Origin: Streptomyces mutabilis
Lineage (GTDB): Bacteria; Actinomycetota; Actinomycetes; Streptomycetales; Streptomycetaceae
NCBI RefSeq assembly: GCF_014649815.1
Contig: NZ_BMTT01000002.1
Coordinates: 248,001 to 312,000, forward strand
Direction of reading: 5' to 3'
DNA: 64,000 nt
Part shown: piece after piece, positions 24,798 through 34,478 of the stretch
Layout: the number at the start of each line of letters is the position of its first letter
How positions within the stretch are numbered: the stretch's first letter is position 1
Notes under the pieces: model-generated
Database searches by the model: none
Told to the model about the DNA's origin: nothing
The model's input: the letters and a program-made list of their open reading frames with translations, nothing else
Made by a program: the position numbers and the translations under genes

Positions 24798-26078
24798 GTG
24801 CCCGCACCCAAGAAGACCGTCAGGCGAGCCCTGTCGGTCACCTCCGCCGCCCTGACCGCCCTCGCCGTCCTCTCCCCCGCGGCGTCGGCCGCCCCGAGCC
24901 CCTCGGCGAGCCCCTCGGCCACCCCGCCCGCCAAGATGTCGACGGTGGGCGGCGCACGGCTCGGGCAGCCGGGGACACAGGTGGATCTGGCGGGTGGGGC
25001 GCCCGTGCTGCCGAAGGACCTCACCGCCCGCTCGTGGATCGTGGCCGACGCCGAGTCCGGCGACGTGCTCGCCGCACACAACGCGCACTGGCGGCTGGCC
25101 CCGGCGAGCACGCTGAAGATGCTCTTCGCCGACACGCTGCTGCCGAAGTGGCCGAAGACCACCGAGCACAAGGTCACCCGGGCCGACCTGGCGGGCATCG
25201 GGGCGGGCTCAAGCATGGTCGGTGTGAAGGAGGAGGAGACCTACACCGTCCACGACCTGTGGCTCGGCGTCTTCCTGCGCTCGGGCAACGACGCCGTGCA
25301 CGTGCTGTCCGCGATGAACGGCGGAGCGAAGCAGACCGTCGCGGAGATGAACGCGCACGCCGAGGAACTGCAGGCCCTGGACACGACCGTGGTCACCCCC
25401 GACGGCTACGACGCGCCGGGCCAGGTCTCCTCCGCGTACGACCTGACGCTGTTCGCCCGTTCCGGGCTTCAGAAGAAGGACTTCCGCGAGTACGCCTCGA
25501 CGGTCCGCACCGAGTTCCCCGGCGAGACGAAGAAGGACGAGAAGGGCAAGACGTCCCGCACGCCCTTCGAGATCCAGAACACCAACCGCCTGCTGGCCGG
25601 CGACTCCGACGTGGAGGTCTACCCGGGCATCGCTGGCGTGAAGAACGGCTACACCACCAACGCGGGCTACACCTTCACGGGCGTCGCCGAACAGGGCGGC
25701 AAGGTCCTGCTCGTCACGGTGATGAACCCGGCGAAGGACGAGCACAACGAGGTCTACAAGGAGACCGCCCGCCTCTTCGACTGGGGCTTCAAGGCGGCCG
25801 GCAAGGTGAAGCCGGTGGGTGAGCTGGTCCCGCCGAGGAGCGCCGCGCGGGCAAGCCCCCAGCCGGGCGCCGGCCCCTCTGGGGAGGCGGGCGGCGCCGG
25901 CGAGGGCACGGCGGGCCCGCAGCCGGTGGCGGTCGCCCCGGCCGCGGGCGGCTCCGGAGGCGTCGGCGTCGCGGCCGGCATCACCGCCGGGGTGCTGGTG
26001 CTGCTCGCGGGCGGGGCGTGGCTGATCAACCGGAGGTGGCCGCTGCCGGACCTGGTCCGTCGTCGGACGCGCCCGTGA
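24798..26078 (+). CDS. D-alanyl-D-alanine carboxypeptidase (class C-type PBP5-like)
   Basis: The 426-residue protein has a signal peptide ('RRALSVTSAALTALAVLSPA', cut after ASA), the peptidase S11 domain with SxxK = 'STLK' (Ser104-Lys107), SxN = 'SGN' (162-164) and the third motif as 'KNG' (282-284) instead of KTG. A Pro/Ala/Gly linker and a C-terminal membrane helix ('GVGVAAGITAGVLVLLAGGA') follow, with a short basic tail. It removes the terminal D-Ala of peptidoglycan pentapeptides at the cell surface. GTG 24798 is the only start near the signal peptide; GGAGG lies 13 nt upstream. Its 3' end overlaps the convergent YihY gene by 53 bp. Confidence 0.9.
   Translation: MPAPKKTVRRALSVTSAALTALAVLSPAASAAPSPSASPSATPPAKMSTVGGARLGQPGTQVDLAGGAPVLPKDLTARSWIVADAESGDVLAAHNAHWRLAPASTLKMLFADTLLPKWPKTTEHKVTRADLAGIGAGSSMVGVKEEETYTVHDLWLGVFLRSGNDAVHVLSAMNGGAKQTVAEMNAHAEELQALDTTVVTPDGYDAPGQVSSAYDLTLFARSGLQKKDFREYASTVRTEFPGETKKDEKGKTSRTPFEIQNTNRLLAGDSDVEVYPGIAGVKNGYTTNAGYTFTGVAEQGGKVLLVTVMNPAKDEHNEVYKETARLFDWGFKAAGKVKPVGELVPPRSAARASPQPGAGPSGEAGGAGEGTAGPQPVAVAPAAGGSGGVGVAAGITAGVLVLLAGGAWLINRRWPLPDLVRRRTRP
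25850..25890 (+). repeat. Hairpin-forming repeat-like insert in the carboxypeptidase linker
   Basis: GCGGGCAAGCCCCCAGCC followed by GGGCGCCGGCCCCTCTGGGG forms nested stems (CCCCAG/CTGGGG around GCCGG/CCGGC). The first half resembles the CAAGCCCCCA core of Streptomyces intergenic repeats. It is read in frame as 'ARASPQPGAGPSGEAGG'. Confidence 0.4.
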
Positions 26079-26961
26079 GGCCCTGCTCGCCGCTCTCCTC
26101 CTCCCCGATTTCCCGCTCCTTGCTCCCCGTCGCCGTCCAGGCGGCGCAGAACAGCACCAGCTTCGAGGTGAAGTTGATCCACAGGAGCAGGGCGACGGGA
26201 ACACCGAAGGCGCCGTACATGCTCTTCGCGGCGACGCCCTGCATGTAGCCGCTCAGCAGCAGCTTCAGCAGTTCGAAGCCGATCGCGCCGATCAGCGCGG
26301 CCACCACCAGGCGGCGGCGCGCGGGCTGGACGCCGGGAAGCAGGGTGAGCACGTACAGGAGCAGCAGGAAGTCGGCGAGCACGGCGACGGCGAACGCCGC
26401 GACGTAGAGGAGCACGCTGCCGAAGCCGCCGTCGAGGCCGAGTTGCCGGACGATCCAGCCGACCAGCGCCGAGGCGACCGTGGAGATGGCGACGGTGACC
26501 AGGAGCGCGCCGCCCAGACCGACGAGGACGCCCCCGTCCTTGGCCCGGTGCAGGAGGGGGTTCTCCTCCTCGTCGGGCAGTTCCCAGACGGCGCGCAGGC
26601 AGCCCCGGGTGGCGTCGACCCAGCCGATGCCGGTGAACAGCAGCAGGGCACCGGCGATGAGGCCGACGGTGCCGGCGTTGTCGATCAGGCCCTGGATGTT
26701 CAGCTGGTCGGAGATGCCGGGGACCTGCTCGGCGATCTTGTCCTGGAGCTCGTTCTGCCGGTCCTTGCTGAGCGTGGCGGCGGCGACCGCCGCGGCCAGG
26801 CTGAGAAGCGGGAAGAGCGCGACGAAGCTGGTGAAGGTCATCGCGGCCGCCAGGCGCGTCCACTTCACCCGGTCCAGTCGCTCGTAGGAGCGCCACGCGT
26901 GCGTGGTCATCAGCCGCGTCGCCCACGGCCCGACGACGGGGAGCTTCTTCAGCCAGTCCAT
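26026..26961 (-). CDS. YihY/virulence factor BrkB-family membrane protein
   Basis: The 311-residue protein has six predicted helices and the family blocks 'RLAAAMTFTSFVALFPLLSL', 'GLIAGALLLFTGIGWVDATR', 'YVLTLLPGVQPARRRLVVAA' and 'KSMYGAFGVPVALLLWINFT'. It once carried the name RNase BN, but it is a membrane protein of unknown transport or envelope function. ATG 26961 overlaps the 3' end of the GtrA-like gene by 13 bp, placing it at the end of the PAP2-UbiA-GtrA operon. Confidence 0.85.
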   Translation of the reverse strand: MDWLKKLPVVGPWATRLMTTHAWRSYERLDRVKWTRLAAAMTFTSFVALFPLLSLAAAVAAATLSKDRQNELQDKIAEQVPGISDQLNIQGLIDNAGTVGLIAGALLLFTGIGWVDATRGCLRAVWELPDEEENPLLHRAKDGGVLVGLGGALLVTVAISTVASALVGWIVRQLGLDGGFGSVLLYVAAFAVAVLADFLLLLYVLTLLPGVQPARRRLVVAALIGAIGFELLKLLLSGYMQGVAAKSMYGAFGVPVALLLWINFTSKLVLFCAAWTATGSKEREIGEEESGEQGLTGASDDGPGPAAATSG

Positions 26962-27434
26962 GATCCGACCCTGCCCCCACCCGTCCCGGTCCATGATCCC
27001 GCCGTGCCACCGGTTCCGGCCCCGGTGCGGAAGACCAGTGTCCTTGTGCCCCAGAAACGCAGGATCGTGGCCAGGACCATGCCGATTCCGGCGCCGGAGA
27101 TCGTGTCGGCGCGCTGCGAGGTGAGGCCGAGGCCGTAGTGGCTGACGGCCAGGCACAGCAGTTGTACGGCGGCTCCGGCGGCGTTCACCGCGAAGAAGAC
27201 GGCGTACGGGCGCAAGCCCCGGGGACGGGTGTGCCGGTAAGTGCCGAACGCGTTGCCCGCGTACGCCACGGAACAGCCGGCGACGAAGGAAAGGGCCTTG
27301 GCGGTGAGCGGGTCGAGGCCCGCCGGGCCGCGCAGGACCGTGAAGAGGGTGAGGTCGACGGCGTAGGCGAGGAGCCCGGCGACGGCGAAGCCGATCACCT
27401 CGCGCCGTGTTCCCTTGGCGGTGCCGTCTACCAA
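26949..27434 (-). CDS. GtrA-family membrane protein (Rv3789-like)
   Basis: The 161-residue protein has four helices with GtrA family features: 'FAVAGLLAYAVDLTLFTVLR', 'LSFVAGCSVAYAGNAFGTYR', 'YAVFFAVNAAGAAVQLLCLA' and 'IGMVLATILRFWGTRTLVFR'. In mycobacteria a GtrA protein (Rv3789) sits next to dprE1/dprE2 and is linked to decaprenylphosphoryl-arabinose handling; here it is coupled to the prenyltransferase (start region overlaps its stop by 7 bp). The start is uncertain: TTG 27434 is chosen for the overlap, and a GTG about 10 codons in is possible. Confidence 0.78.
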   Translation of the reverse strand: MVDGTAKGTRREVIGFAVAGLLAYAVDLTLFTVLRGPAGLDPLTAKALSFVAGCSVAYAGNAFGTYRHTRPRGLRPYAVFFAVNAAGAAVQLLCLAVSHYGLGLTSQRADTISGAGIGMVLATILRFWGTRTLVFRTGAGTGGTAGSWTGTGGGRVGSWTG

Positions 27435-28378
27435 TTGGCCACCGCCAGGGCGTACATCGCCACCCACACCACGCCGATCAGGGCGAGCGCCCGGTCCCGC
27501 AGGACGACGTCCTCGGGTTCGCCCGCGGTGCCGCGGTCGGCGAAGACGGCGTAGCGCAGGACGGCGAGGATGAAGGCGACCATCGACAGCTGGCGCCAGG
27601 GCAGCACGCTGGTGTGCGGCACGCCGCCCTCCTCCATGGCCCACAGGCAGTAGCCGAGGACGGCGACGCCGGCCGCGAGCTGCCAGACGAAGCGGAGGTA
27701 GCCGGTGGTGTACTCGGTGAGCAGCGCGCGGGTGGCGCCCGCCTTCCCGGCCATCTGGACGGCCTCCGAGTAGCGCTTGGCGGAGACCATGAACAGCGCG
27801 CCGAAGCCGGTCGTGATGAGGAACCAGCGCGACAGCGGGATGCCGAGCGCGAGTCCGCCGATCATCGCCCGCATCAGGAAGCCGGTGGTGACGACGGCGA
27901 GGTCGACGACCAGGACCTGCTTGAGGCTGATGCAGTACGCCAGTTGCATGGCGAGGTAGGCGGTCAGCAGCGCGGCGACCACGGGCGGGCACAGCCACGC
28001 CGCGACGAGGGGCGCGAGGACGCCCAGGGCGCCCCCGACGACGTACGCGACCGGCACCGGAACCTGTCCGGCGGCCACCGGGCGGTGCCGCTTGACCGGG
28101 TGGGCGCGGTCGGCCTCGGCGTCGCGCGCGTCGTTGACCAGGTAGACGGCGGCGGCGCAGGCGGTGAACAGGACGAAGACCAGGGCCAGCCGGGTCAGGA
28201 CGTTCGGGGCGAACAGCTCGCCGGCGGCGGCCGGGGCTGCGACGACCAGGACGTTCTTGACCCACTGGCGGGGGCGTGCGGTCCTGAGCAGGCCGGCCAG
28301 GAACCCCTTGCGGCCGGGCGGCGCGGACTCGGGCTGCTGTTCCGGGGCGCGTTGCCGCAGTACGGCGGCGTCAGTCAC
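27428..28378 (-). CDS. Decaprenyl-phosphate phosphoribosyltransferase-like UbiA-family enzyme
   Basis: The 316-residue protein has about nine helices and the UbiA-type Asp motifs 'YLVNDARDAEADRAHP' (first) and 'VSAKRYSEAV' (second region). 'RPRQWVKNVLVVAAPAAAGE' at the N-terminus is typical of the Rv3806c group, which transfers 5-phosphoribose from PRPP to a polyprenyl phosphate. It overlaps the upstream PAP2 gene by 8 bp. The expected product is polyprenylphosphoryl-5-phosphoribose, the first DPA precursor. Alternative: another UbiA prenyltransferase, but the neighbours make this unlikely. Confidence 0.87.
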   Translation of the reverse strand: MTDAAVLRQRAPEQQPESAPPGRKGFLAGLLRTARPRQWVKNVLVVAAPAAAGELFAPNVLTRLALVFVLFTACAAAVYLVNDARDAEADRAHPVKRHRPVAAGQVPVPVAYVVGGALGVLAPLVAAWLCPPVVAALLTAYLAMQLAYCISLKQVLVVDLAVVTTGFLMRAMIGGLALGIPLSRWFLITTGFGALFMVSAKRYSEAVQMAGKAGATRALLTEYTTGYLRFVWQLAAGVAVLGYCLWAMEEGGVPHTSVLPWRQLSMVAFILAVLRYAVFADRGTAGEPEDVVLRDRALALIGVVWVAMYALAVANW

Positions 28379-28877
28379 GGGGACCTCCGCGCATCCAGTC
28401 GGCGCCGAGCCGGGCCGTGAGCGCGCCCAGGGCCGCGCCCGCCGCGACGTCCGAGGGGTAGTGCACGCCGACGACCAGCCGGGAGACGCACACCGCGGCG
28501 GCGAGCGGCCAGACGGCGTGCACGCCGAGCGCGCCGAAGGCGACGGCGGCCGCGGCGGCCGAGGTGGCGTGGGAGCTGGGGAAGGAGTGCCGGCCGGCGG
28601 TGCGCACCAGGGGCACGATGTGCGCGGGGCGCGGACGGCGCACGACCCGCTTCACGCCCATGCTGACGACGTGCGCGCCCGCGGTGAGGGCGGTGCCGCG
28701 CAGCCAGGCACCGCGCCGCGGGCCGTCCACGGCGGCTCCGGCGAGGCCCGCCGCCAGCCACAGCGCCCCGTGCTCCCCGGCCCAGGACAGGGCACGCGCG
28801 GCACCGGCCACGCGCGGGTCCGTGCCGCAGGCTCTGAGCGCCGTCACGATCCGGTGGTCCATGTCGAGGTCGTCCAT
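28371..28877 (-). CDS. PAP2-type phosphatase (Rv3807c-like)
   Basis: The 168-residue membrane phosphatase has the three PAP2 signature blocks 'KRVVRRPRP' (KxxxxxxRP), 'SFPSSHATSA' (PSGH-type; here PSSH) and 'RLVVGVHYPSDV' (SRxxxxxHxxxD). Helices are short and Ala-rich. Expected to remove the 5-phosphate from polyprenylphosphoryl-phosphoribose. ATG 28877 starts an operon with the UbiA enzyme, GtrA and YihY proteins, divergent from dprE1. Confidence 0.87.
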   Translation of the reverse strand: MDDLDMDHRIVTALRACGTDPRVAGAARALSWAGEHGALWLAAGLAGAAVDGPRRGAWLRGTALTAGAHVVSMGVKRVVRRPRPAHIVPLVRTAGRHSFPSSHATSAAAAAVAFGALGVHAVWPLAAAVCVSRLVVGVHYPSDVAAGAALGALTARLGADWMRGGPRD

Positions 28878-29010
28878 GTGGACTCACTGTTCACGCCCAC
28901 GGCGCGGGAAGTCCGGCGTGATCGAGCGACATACCATTAATCACCCGTTTCGGGGATGAGCCGGATGTTCCATGACTGATCCCCCGTACAAGGGCGGTAC
29001 GGTCGCCCGC

Positions 29011-30402
29011 ATGTCCGCCGACACCGTTCCCGCCGCCGAAGGAGACTCCGGCACGACATGGGGTCCCGTCACCGGCTGGGGCCGTACCGCGCCCACCGCC
29101 GCCCGGCTGATCCGCCCCCGCACGTACCAGGAGGCCGCCGACGCCGTCCGGGAGTGCGGGGTCCGCGGCGGCATCGCGCGGGGCCTGGGGCGGGCGTACG
29201 GGGACGCGGCGCAGAACGCGGGCGGAGCCGTGCTCGACATGACGGGCCTGGACCGCGTCCACGCCATCGACGCCGACGGCGGCACCGTGCTGTGCGACGC
29301 GGGGGTCTCCCTGCACCGGCTGATGGAGGTGCTGCTGCCGCTCGGCTGGTTCGTGCCGGTGACGCCCGGCACCCGCTACGTGACGGTCGGCGGAGCGATC
29401 GGCGCCGACATCCACGGCAAGAACCACCACGTGTCGGGGTCCTTCGCGCGGCACGTGCTCTCGTTCGAGCTGCTCACCGCCGACGGCCGGGTCCGCACCG
29501 TGGACCGGGGCACACCGCTGTTCGACGCGACCGCCGGGGGCATGGGCCTGACCGGCGTGATCCTCACCGCGACCGTGCGGCTCCAGCCGGTCGAGACGGC
29601 GCTGATGTCGGTCGACACCGAGCGCGCCGCCGACCTCGACGACCTGATGGCCCGCCTGACGGCCACGGACCACCGCTACCGCTACTCGGTCGCCTGGATC
29701 GACCTCCTCGCGCGCGGCGCGCGGACCGGCCGCGCGGTCCTCACCCGCGGCGACCACGCCCCGCTGGACGCGCTCCCCGAGCGCTCGCGCGCGCGGCGGG
29801 ACCCGCTGGCCTTCCGCACCTCCCGTCTCCCGGCCGCCCCCGACCTCGTGCCGGACGGCCTGCTGAGCCGGACGACGGTGGGCCTGTTCAACGAACTCTG
29901 GTACCGCAAGGCGCCCCGCGTCAGCCGGGGCCGCCTGCAGCGGATCTCCACCTTCTTCCACCCCCTGGACGGCGTCCCCCACTGGAACCGCGTCTACGGC
30001 CGCGGCGGCTTCGTGCAGTACCAGTTCGTCGTCGGCCACGACCGGGCGGACGCCCTGCGCCGGATCGTGCGGCGCATCTCGGAGCACCGCTGCCCCTCCT
30101 TCCTGGCCGTCCTCAAGCGCTTCGGCGAAGCCGACCCGGGCTGGCTCTCCTTCCCCGTGCCCGGCTGGACCCTCGCCCTGGACGTCCCGGCGGGCCTGCC
30201 GGGCCTCGGGGCCTTCCTCGACGGCCTGGACGAGGAGGTCGCACAGGCCGGCGGTCGGGTCTACCTCGCCAAGGACTCCCGGCTGCGGCCCGAACTGCTC
30301 GACGCGATGTACCCGCGCCTGACCGACTTCCGCGCGCTGCGCGCGGAGCTGGACCCGCGCGGGGTGTTCGTGTCCGACCTGGCCCGCCGTCTCCATCTCT
30401 GA
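29011..30402 (+). CDS. dprE1: Decaprenylphosphoryl-beta-D-ribose 2'-oxidase homologue
   Basis: The 463-residue VAO-type flavoenzyme has the FAD-binding blocks 'IARGLGRAYGDAAQNAGGAV', 'VTPGTRYVTVGGAIGADIHG' and 'KNHHVSGSFARHVLS'. The substrate side shows 'LFNELWYRKAP', 'TFFHPLDGV.HWNRVYG..GF' and 'VYLAKDSR' (Lys421, matching Lys418 of the mycobacterial enzyme), with the typical end 'VFVSDLARRL'. It oxidises the 2'-OH of polyprenylphosphoryl-ribose. The residue matching the benzothiazinone-target Cys387 is Ala389 ('GWTLALDVP'). An ATG at 28972 would add 13 residues. First gene of a dprE1-dprE2 unit. Confidence 0.9.
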   Translation: MSADTVPAAEGDSGTTWGPVTGWGRTAPTAARLIRPRTYQEAADAVRECGVRGGIARGLGRAYGDAAQNAGGAVLDMTGLDRVHAIDADGGTVLCDAGVSLHRLMEVLLPLGWFVPVTPGTRYVTVGGAIGADIHGKNHHVSGSFARHVLSFELLTADGRVRTVDRGTPLFDATAGGMGLTGVILTATVRLQPVETALMSVDTERAADLDDLMARLTATDHRYRYSVAWIDLLARGARTGRAVLTRGDHAPLDALPERSRARRDPLAFRTSRLPAAPDLVPDGLLSRTTVGLFNELWYRKAPRVSRGRLQRISTFFHPLDGVPHWNRVYGRGGFVQYQFVVGHDRADALRRIVRRISEHRCPSFLAVLKRFGEADPGWLSFPVPGWTLALDVPAGLPGLGAFLDGLDEEVAQAGGRVYLAKDSRLRPELLDAMYPRLTDFRALRAELDPRGVFVSDLARRLHL

Positions 30403-30421
30403 GCAATCTTCAGGAGCTGTC

Positions 30422-31177
30422 GTGAAGGACGCCTTCGGCATCCCCCAGTCCCTACTCGTCCTCGGCGGTACGTCCGAGATCGGGCTCGCCACCGCGCGCC
30501 GCCTGGTCGCCCGCCGCACCCGCACGGTGTGGCTGGCCGGCCGCCCCTCCCCCGCCCTGGACCGGTCCGCGCGGCAGCTGCTCGATCTCGGCGCCGAGGT
30601 ACGCACCGTCGCCTTCGACGCGCTGGACCCCGAGTCCCACGAGGCGGCGCTCGGCAAGGTCTTCGCCGAGGGCGACATCGACATGGTGCTGCTCGCCTTC
30701 GGCGTCCTGGGCGACCAGGCGCACGACGAGCGGGAGCCGCTGAACGCCGTGCGGGTGGCGCAGACGAACTACACCGGCGCCGTCTCGGCGGGCCTGATCA
30801 GCGCCCGCGCGCTGCAGGCCCAGGGCCACGGCTCACTGGTGGTGCTCTCCTCGGTGGCCGGCGAGCGGGCCCGCCGCGCCAACTTCATCTACGGCTCCAG
30901 CAAGGCCGGCCTGGACGCCTTCGCACAGGGCCTCGGCGACGCGCTGCACGGCACCGGCGTGCACGTCATGGTCGTACGCCCCGGGTTCGTGCGGTCGCGG
31001 ATGACCGAGGGCATGGAGGAGGCGCCGCTCGCCACGACGCCCGAGGCGGTGGCCACGGCCATCGAGCTGGGGCTGCGGCGGCGCTCGGAGACGGTGTGGG
31101 TGCCGGGCGCGCTGCGCGTGGTGATGTCGGCGCTGCGGCACCTCCCGCGGGGGGTGTTCCGGCGGCTGCCGGTGTGA
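30422..31177 (+). CDS. dprE2: Decaprenylphosphoryl-2-keto-erythro-pentose reductase homologue
   Basis: The 251-residue short-chain dehydrogenase opens 'IPQSLLVLGGTSEIGLATAR' (NAD-binding TGxxxGIG variant). It has the catalytic Ser in 'VVLSSVAGERARRANF' and Tyr/Lys in 'IYGSSKAGLDAFAQGL', and ends 'HLPRGVFRRLPV' exactly like DprE2 proteins. It reduces the 2'-keto intermediate to polyprenylphosphoryl-arabinose. GTG 30422 has AGGAG 6 nt upstream and follows dprE1 by 19 bp. Confidence 0.9.
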   Translation: MKDAFGIPQSLLVLGGTSEIGLATARRLVARRTRTVWLAGRPSPALDRSARQLLDLGAEVRTVAFDALDPESHEAALGKVFAEGDIDMVLLAFGVLGDQAHDEREPLNAVRVAQTNYTGAVSAGLISARALQAQGHGSLVVLSSVAGERARRANFIYGSSKAGLDAFAQGLGDALHGTGVHVMVVRPGFVRSRMTEGMEEAPLATTPEAVATAIELGLRRRSETVWVPGALRVVMSALRHLPRGVFRRLPV

Positions 31178-31187
31178 GGGCCCCGGT

Positions 31188-31766
31188 TCAGCGGGTGGGC
31201 AGGGAGTCGCGTTCGACGCGGCCCGCCTGCGGGGGCACGGTGGCGCTGCCGAACGGGAACTCCCGCAGCTTGCGCCACACCCCGTCGGCGCCCTGCTCGT
31301 AGAGCGCGAAGCCGGTGCAGGGCCACTGGGCCTCGTAGTCGGACAGTTCCTCGTAGGCGCGGTCCATCGCCGCCTCGTCGATGCCGTGGGCCACGGTGAC
31401 GTGCGGGTGGTACGGGAACTGCAGTTCGCGTGGCACCGGGCCGGAGGCGTCGCGGATCCGTTTCTGCAGCCACGAGCAGGCCGCGCCGCCCTCGACCACC
31501 TGGACGTAGACCACGGGCGAGAGCGGGCGGAAGGTGCCGGTGCCGGACAGGCGCATCGGGAAGGGCCTGCCGCGCGCCGCGACCTCGGCGAGGTGCGCCT
31601 CGATCGACGGCAGCGCACCGCCGTCGACCTCGGTCGGCGGCAGCAGGGTGACATGCGTGGGGATGCCGTGAGCGGCCGCGTCGCCGAAGCCCGCGCGCAG
31701 CTGCTGGAGCTTGCTGCCGTGTGGCTCCGGGACCGCGATCGACACGCCGATCGTTACGGTCCCCAC
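31188..31766 (-). CDS. 2'-5' RNA ligase-like (2H phosphoesterase) protein
   Basis: The 192-residue 2H fold has its two HxT motifs in 'GIPTHVTLLPPTEVDGG' and 'YHPHVTVAHGIDEAA', flanked by 'TIGVSIAVPEPHGSKLQQL' and 'FALYEQGADGVWRKLREFPF'. Such proteins act on 2'-5' or cyclic phosphodiester ends of RNA or nucleotides; the real substrate is not shown. It converges on dprE2 with 10 bp between stops. Confidence 0.85.
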   Translation of the reverse strand: MGTVTIGVSIAVPEPHGSKLQQLRAGFGDAAAHGIPTHVTLLPPTEVDGGALPSIEAHLAEVAARGRPFPMRLSGTGTFRPLSPVVYVQVVEGGAACSWLQKRIRDASGPVPRELQFPYHPHVTVAHGIDEAAMDRAYEELSDYEAQWPCTGFALYEQGADGVWRKLREFPFGSATVPPQAGRVERDSLPTR

Positions 31767-31964
31767 GTCGTCTCCTGTCGTTACGCGTCACTCGTTGAGT
31801 GTCGCTGTGTCGGACACCCGGTTATCGACTGTACGGCCACGACCGTGCCCGGGGCAGGCGCAACCGGAGTGATGTGCAGCGCTACGGCGGCGTGCCGGGG
31901 CGCACGGGACGGGCCCGCGGGTGCTGTGATCAGCGCCGGGGGCGGCTCCGGGGTGGCGCCGCGG

Positions 31965-33032
<1,068 letters not shown>

Positions 33033-34478
33033 TCAGCCGAGGTCGATCTCCGGGTACAGGGGGAAGCCCTTCACCAGGTCCGTCGCGCGCTGGGCGATCT
33101 CCTGGGCCACCTTCTCGTCCAGGACGTGGGAGGCCTTCGACGGGGCGCCCGACTTGGTGGTGCCCGGCTCCGTGGTGGTCAGGACGCGGTCGATCAGGCC
33201 CGCGACCTCGTCCATCTCCGCCGTGCCCAGGCCGCGCGTGGTGAGCGCGGGGGTGCCGATGCGGATGCCGGAGGTGTACCAGGCGCCGTTCGGGTCGGCG
33301 GGGATGGCGTTGCGGTTGGTGACGATGCCGGAGTCGAGGAGGGCGGCCTCGGCCTGACGGCCGGTGAGGCCGTAGGAGGAGGCCACGTCGATCAGGTTCA
33401 GGTGGTTGTCGGTGCCGCCGGTGACCAGGGTGGCGCCGCGCTTCATCAGGCCCTCGGCCAGCGCGCGGGCGTTGTCGACGATGCGCCGGGCGTAGTCCTG
33501 GAAGGCGGGCCGACGGGCCTCGGCGAGGGCGACGGCCTTGGCGGCCATGACGTGCGGGAGCGGGCCGCCGAGCACCATCGGGCAGCCGCGGTCGACCTGG
33601 TCCTTGAGGGAGTCGTCGCACAGCACCATGCCGCCGCGCGGGCCGCGCAGGGACTTGTGGGTGGTGGTCGTCACGATCTGGGCGTGCGGGACCGGGTCGA
33701 AGTCGCCGGTGAGGACCTTGCCCGCGACGAGGCCCGCGAAGTGGGCCATGTCGACCATGAGGGTGGCGCCGACCTCGTCGGCGATCTCGCGCATGATCCG
33801 GAAGTTCACCAGGCGCGGGTACGCCGAGTAGCCGGCGACGATGATCAGCGGCTTGAACTCGCGGGCCTGGGCGCGCAGGGCCTCGTAGTCGATGAGGCCG
33901 GTGGCCGGGTCGGTGCCGTAGGAGCGCTGGTCGAACATCTTGCCGGAGATGTTCGGGCGGAAGCCGTGGGTGAGGTGGCCGCCGGCGTCCAGGGACATGC
34001 CGAGCATCCGCTGGTTGCCGAAGGCCTGGCGCAGCTCGGCCCAGTCGGCCTCGGTCAGGTCGTTGATCTGGCGGACGCCGGTCCTCTGGAGGAAGGGCGC
34101 CTCCACTCGGTCGGCGAGGACGGCCCAGAAGGCGACGAGGTTGGCGTCGATGCCGGAGTGCGGCTGGACGTAGGCGTGGCGGGCGCCGAACAACTCGCGG
34201 GCGTGCTCGGCGGCCAGGGACTCGACGGTGTCGACGTTGCGGCAGCCGGCGTAGAAGCGGCGGCCGACGGTGCCCTCGGCATACTTGTCGCTGAACCAGT
34301 TGCCCATGGTCAGCAGCGTCGCCGGGGAGGCGTAGTTCTCGGAGGCGATCAGCTTGAGCATCTCGCGCTGGTCGGCGACCTCCTGGCCGATCGCGTCGGC
34401 GACGCGGGGCTCGACGGTGCGGATGACGTCGAGCGCGGCTCGGTAGGCGGTGGACTCGGGGGACAGCTCTGCTGACAT
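33033..34478 (-). CDS. glyA: Serine hydroxymethyltransferase
   Basis: The 481-residue PLP enzyme has '[20 protein letters not shown]', '[15 protein letters not shown]' and '[11 protein letters not shown]', with the PLP lysine in '[15 protein letters not shown]'. It is about 60 residues longer than the E. coli enzyme because of an insertion around residues 130-200 ('[16 protein letters not shown]'). It converts serine and tetrahydrofolate to glycine and methylene-THF, feeding FolD and purine synthesis. ATG 34478 has GGAGGT upstream. Confidence 0.95.
   Translation of the reverse strand: MSAELSPESTAYRAALDVIRTVEPRVADAIGQEVADQREMLKLIASENYASPATLLTMGNWFSDKYAEGTVGRRFYAGCRNVDTVESLAAEHARELFGARHAYVQPHSGIDANLVAFWAVLADRVEAPFLQRTGVRQINDLTEADWAELRQAFGNQRMLGMSLDAGGHLTHGFRPNISGKMFDQRSYGTDPATGLIDYEALRAQAREFKPLIIVAGYSAYPRLVNFRIMREIADEVGATLMVDMAHFAGLVAGKVLTGDFDPVPHAQIVTTTTHKSLRGPRGGMVLCDDSLKDQVDRGCPMVLGGPLPHVMAAKAVALAEARRPAFQDYARRIVDNARALAEGLMKRGATLVTGGTDNHLNLIDVASSYGLTGRQAEAALLDSGIVTNRNAIPADPNGAWYTSGIRIGTPALTTRGLGTAEMDEVAGLIDRVLTTTEPGTTKSGAPSKASHVLDEKVAQEIAQRATDLVKGFPLYPEIDLG

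Noticed and set aside
29058-30425. 455-codon Arg/Pro/Gly-rich frame overlapping dprE1 in the same direction
   Set aside because: Frame-shifted shadow of dprE1; composition dominated by Arg/Pro/Gly.
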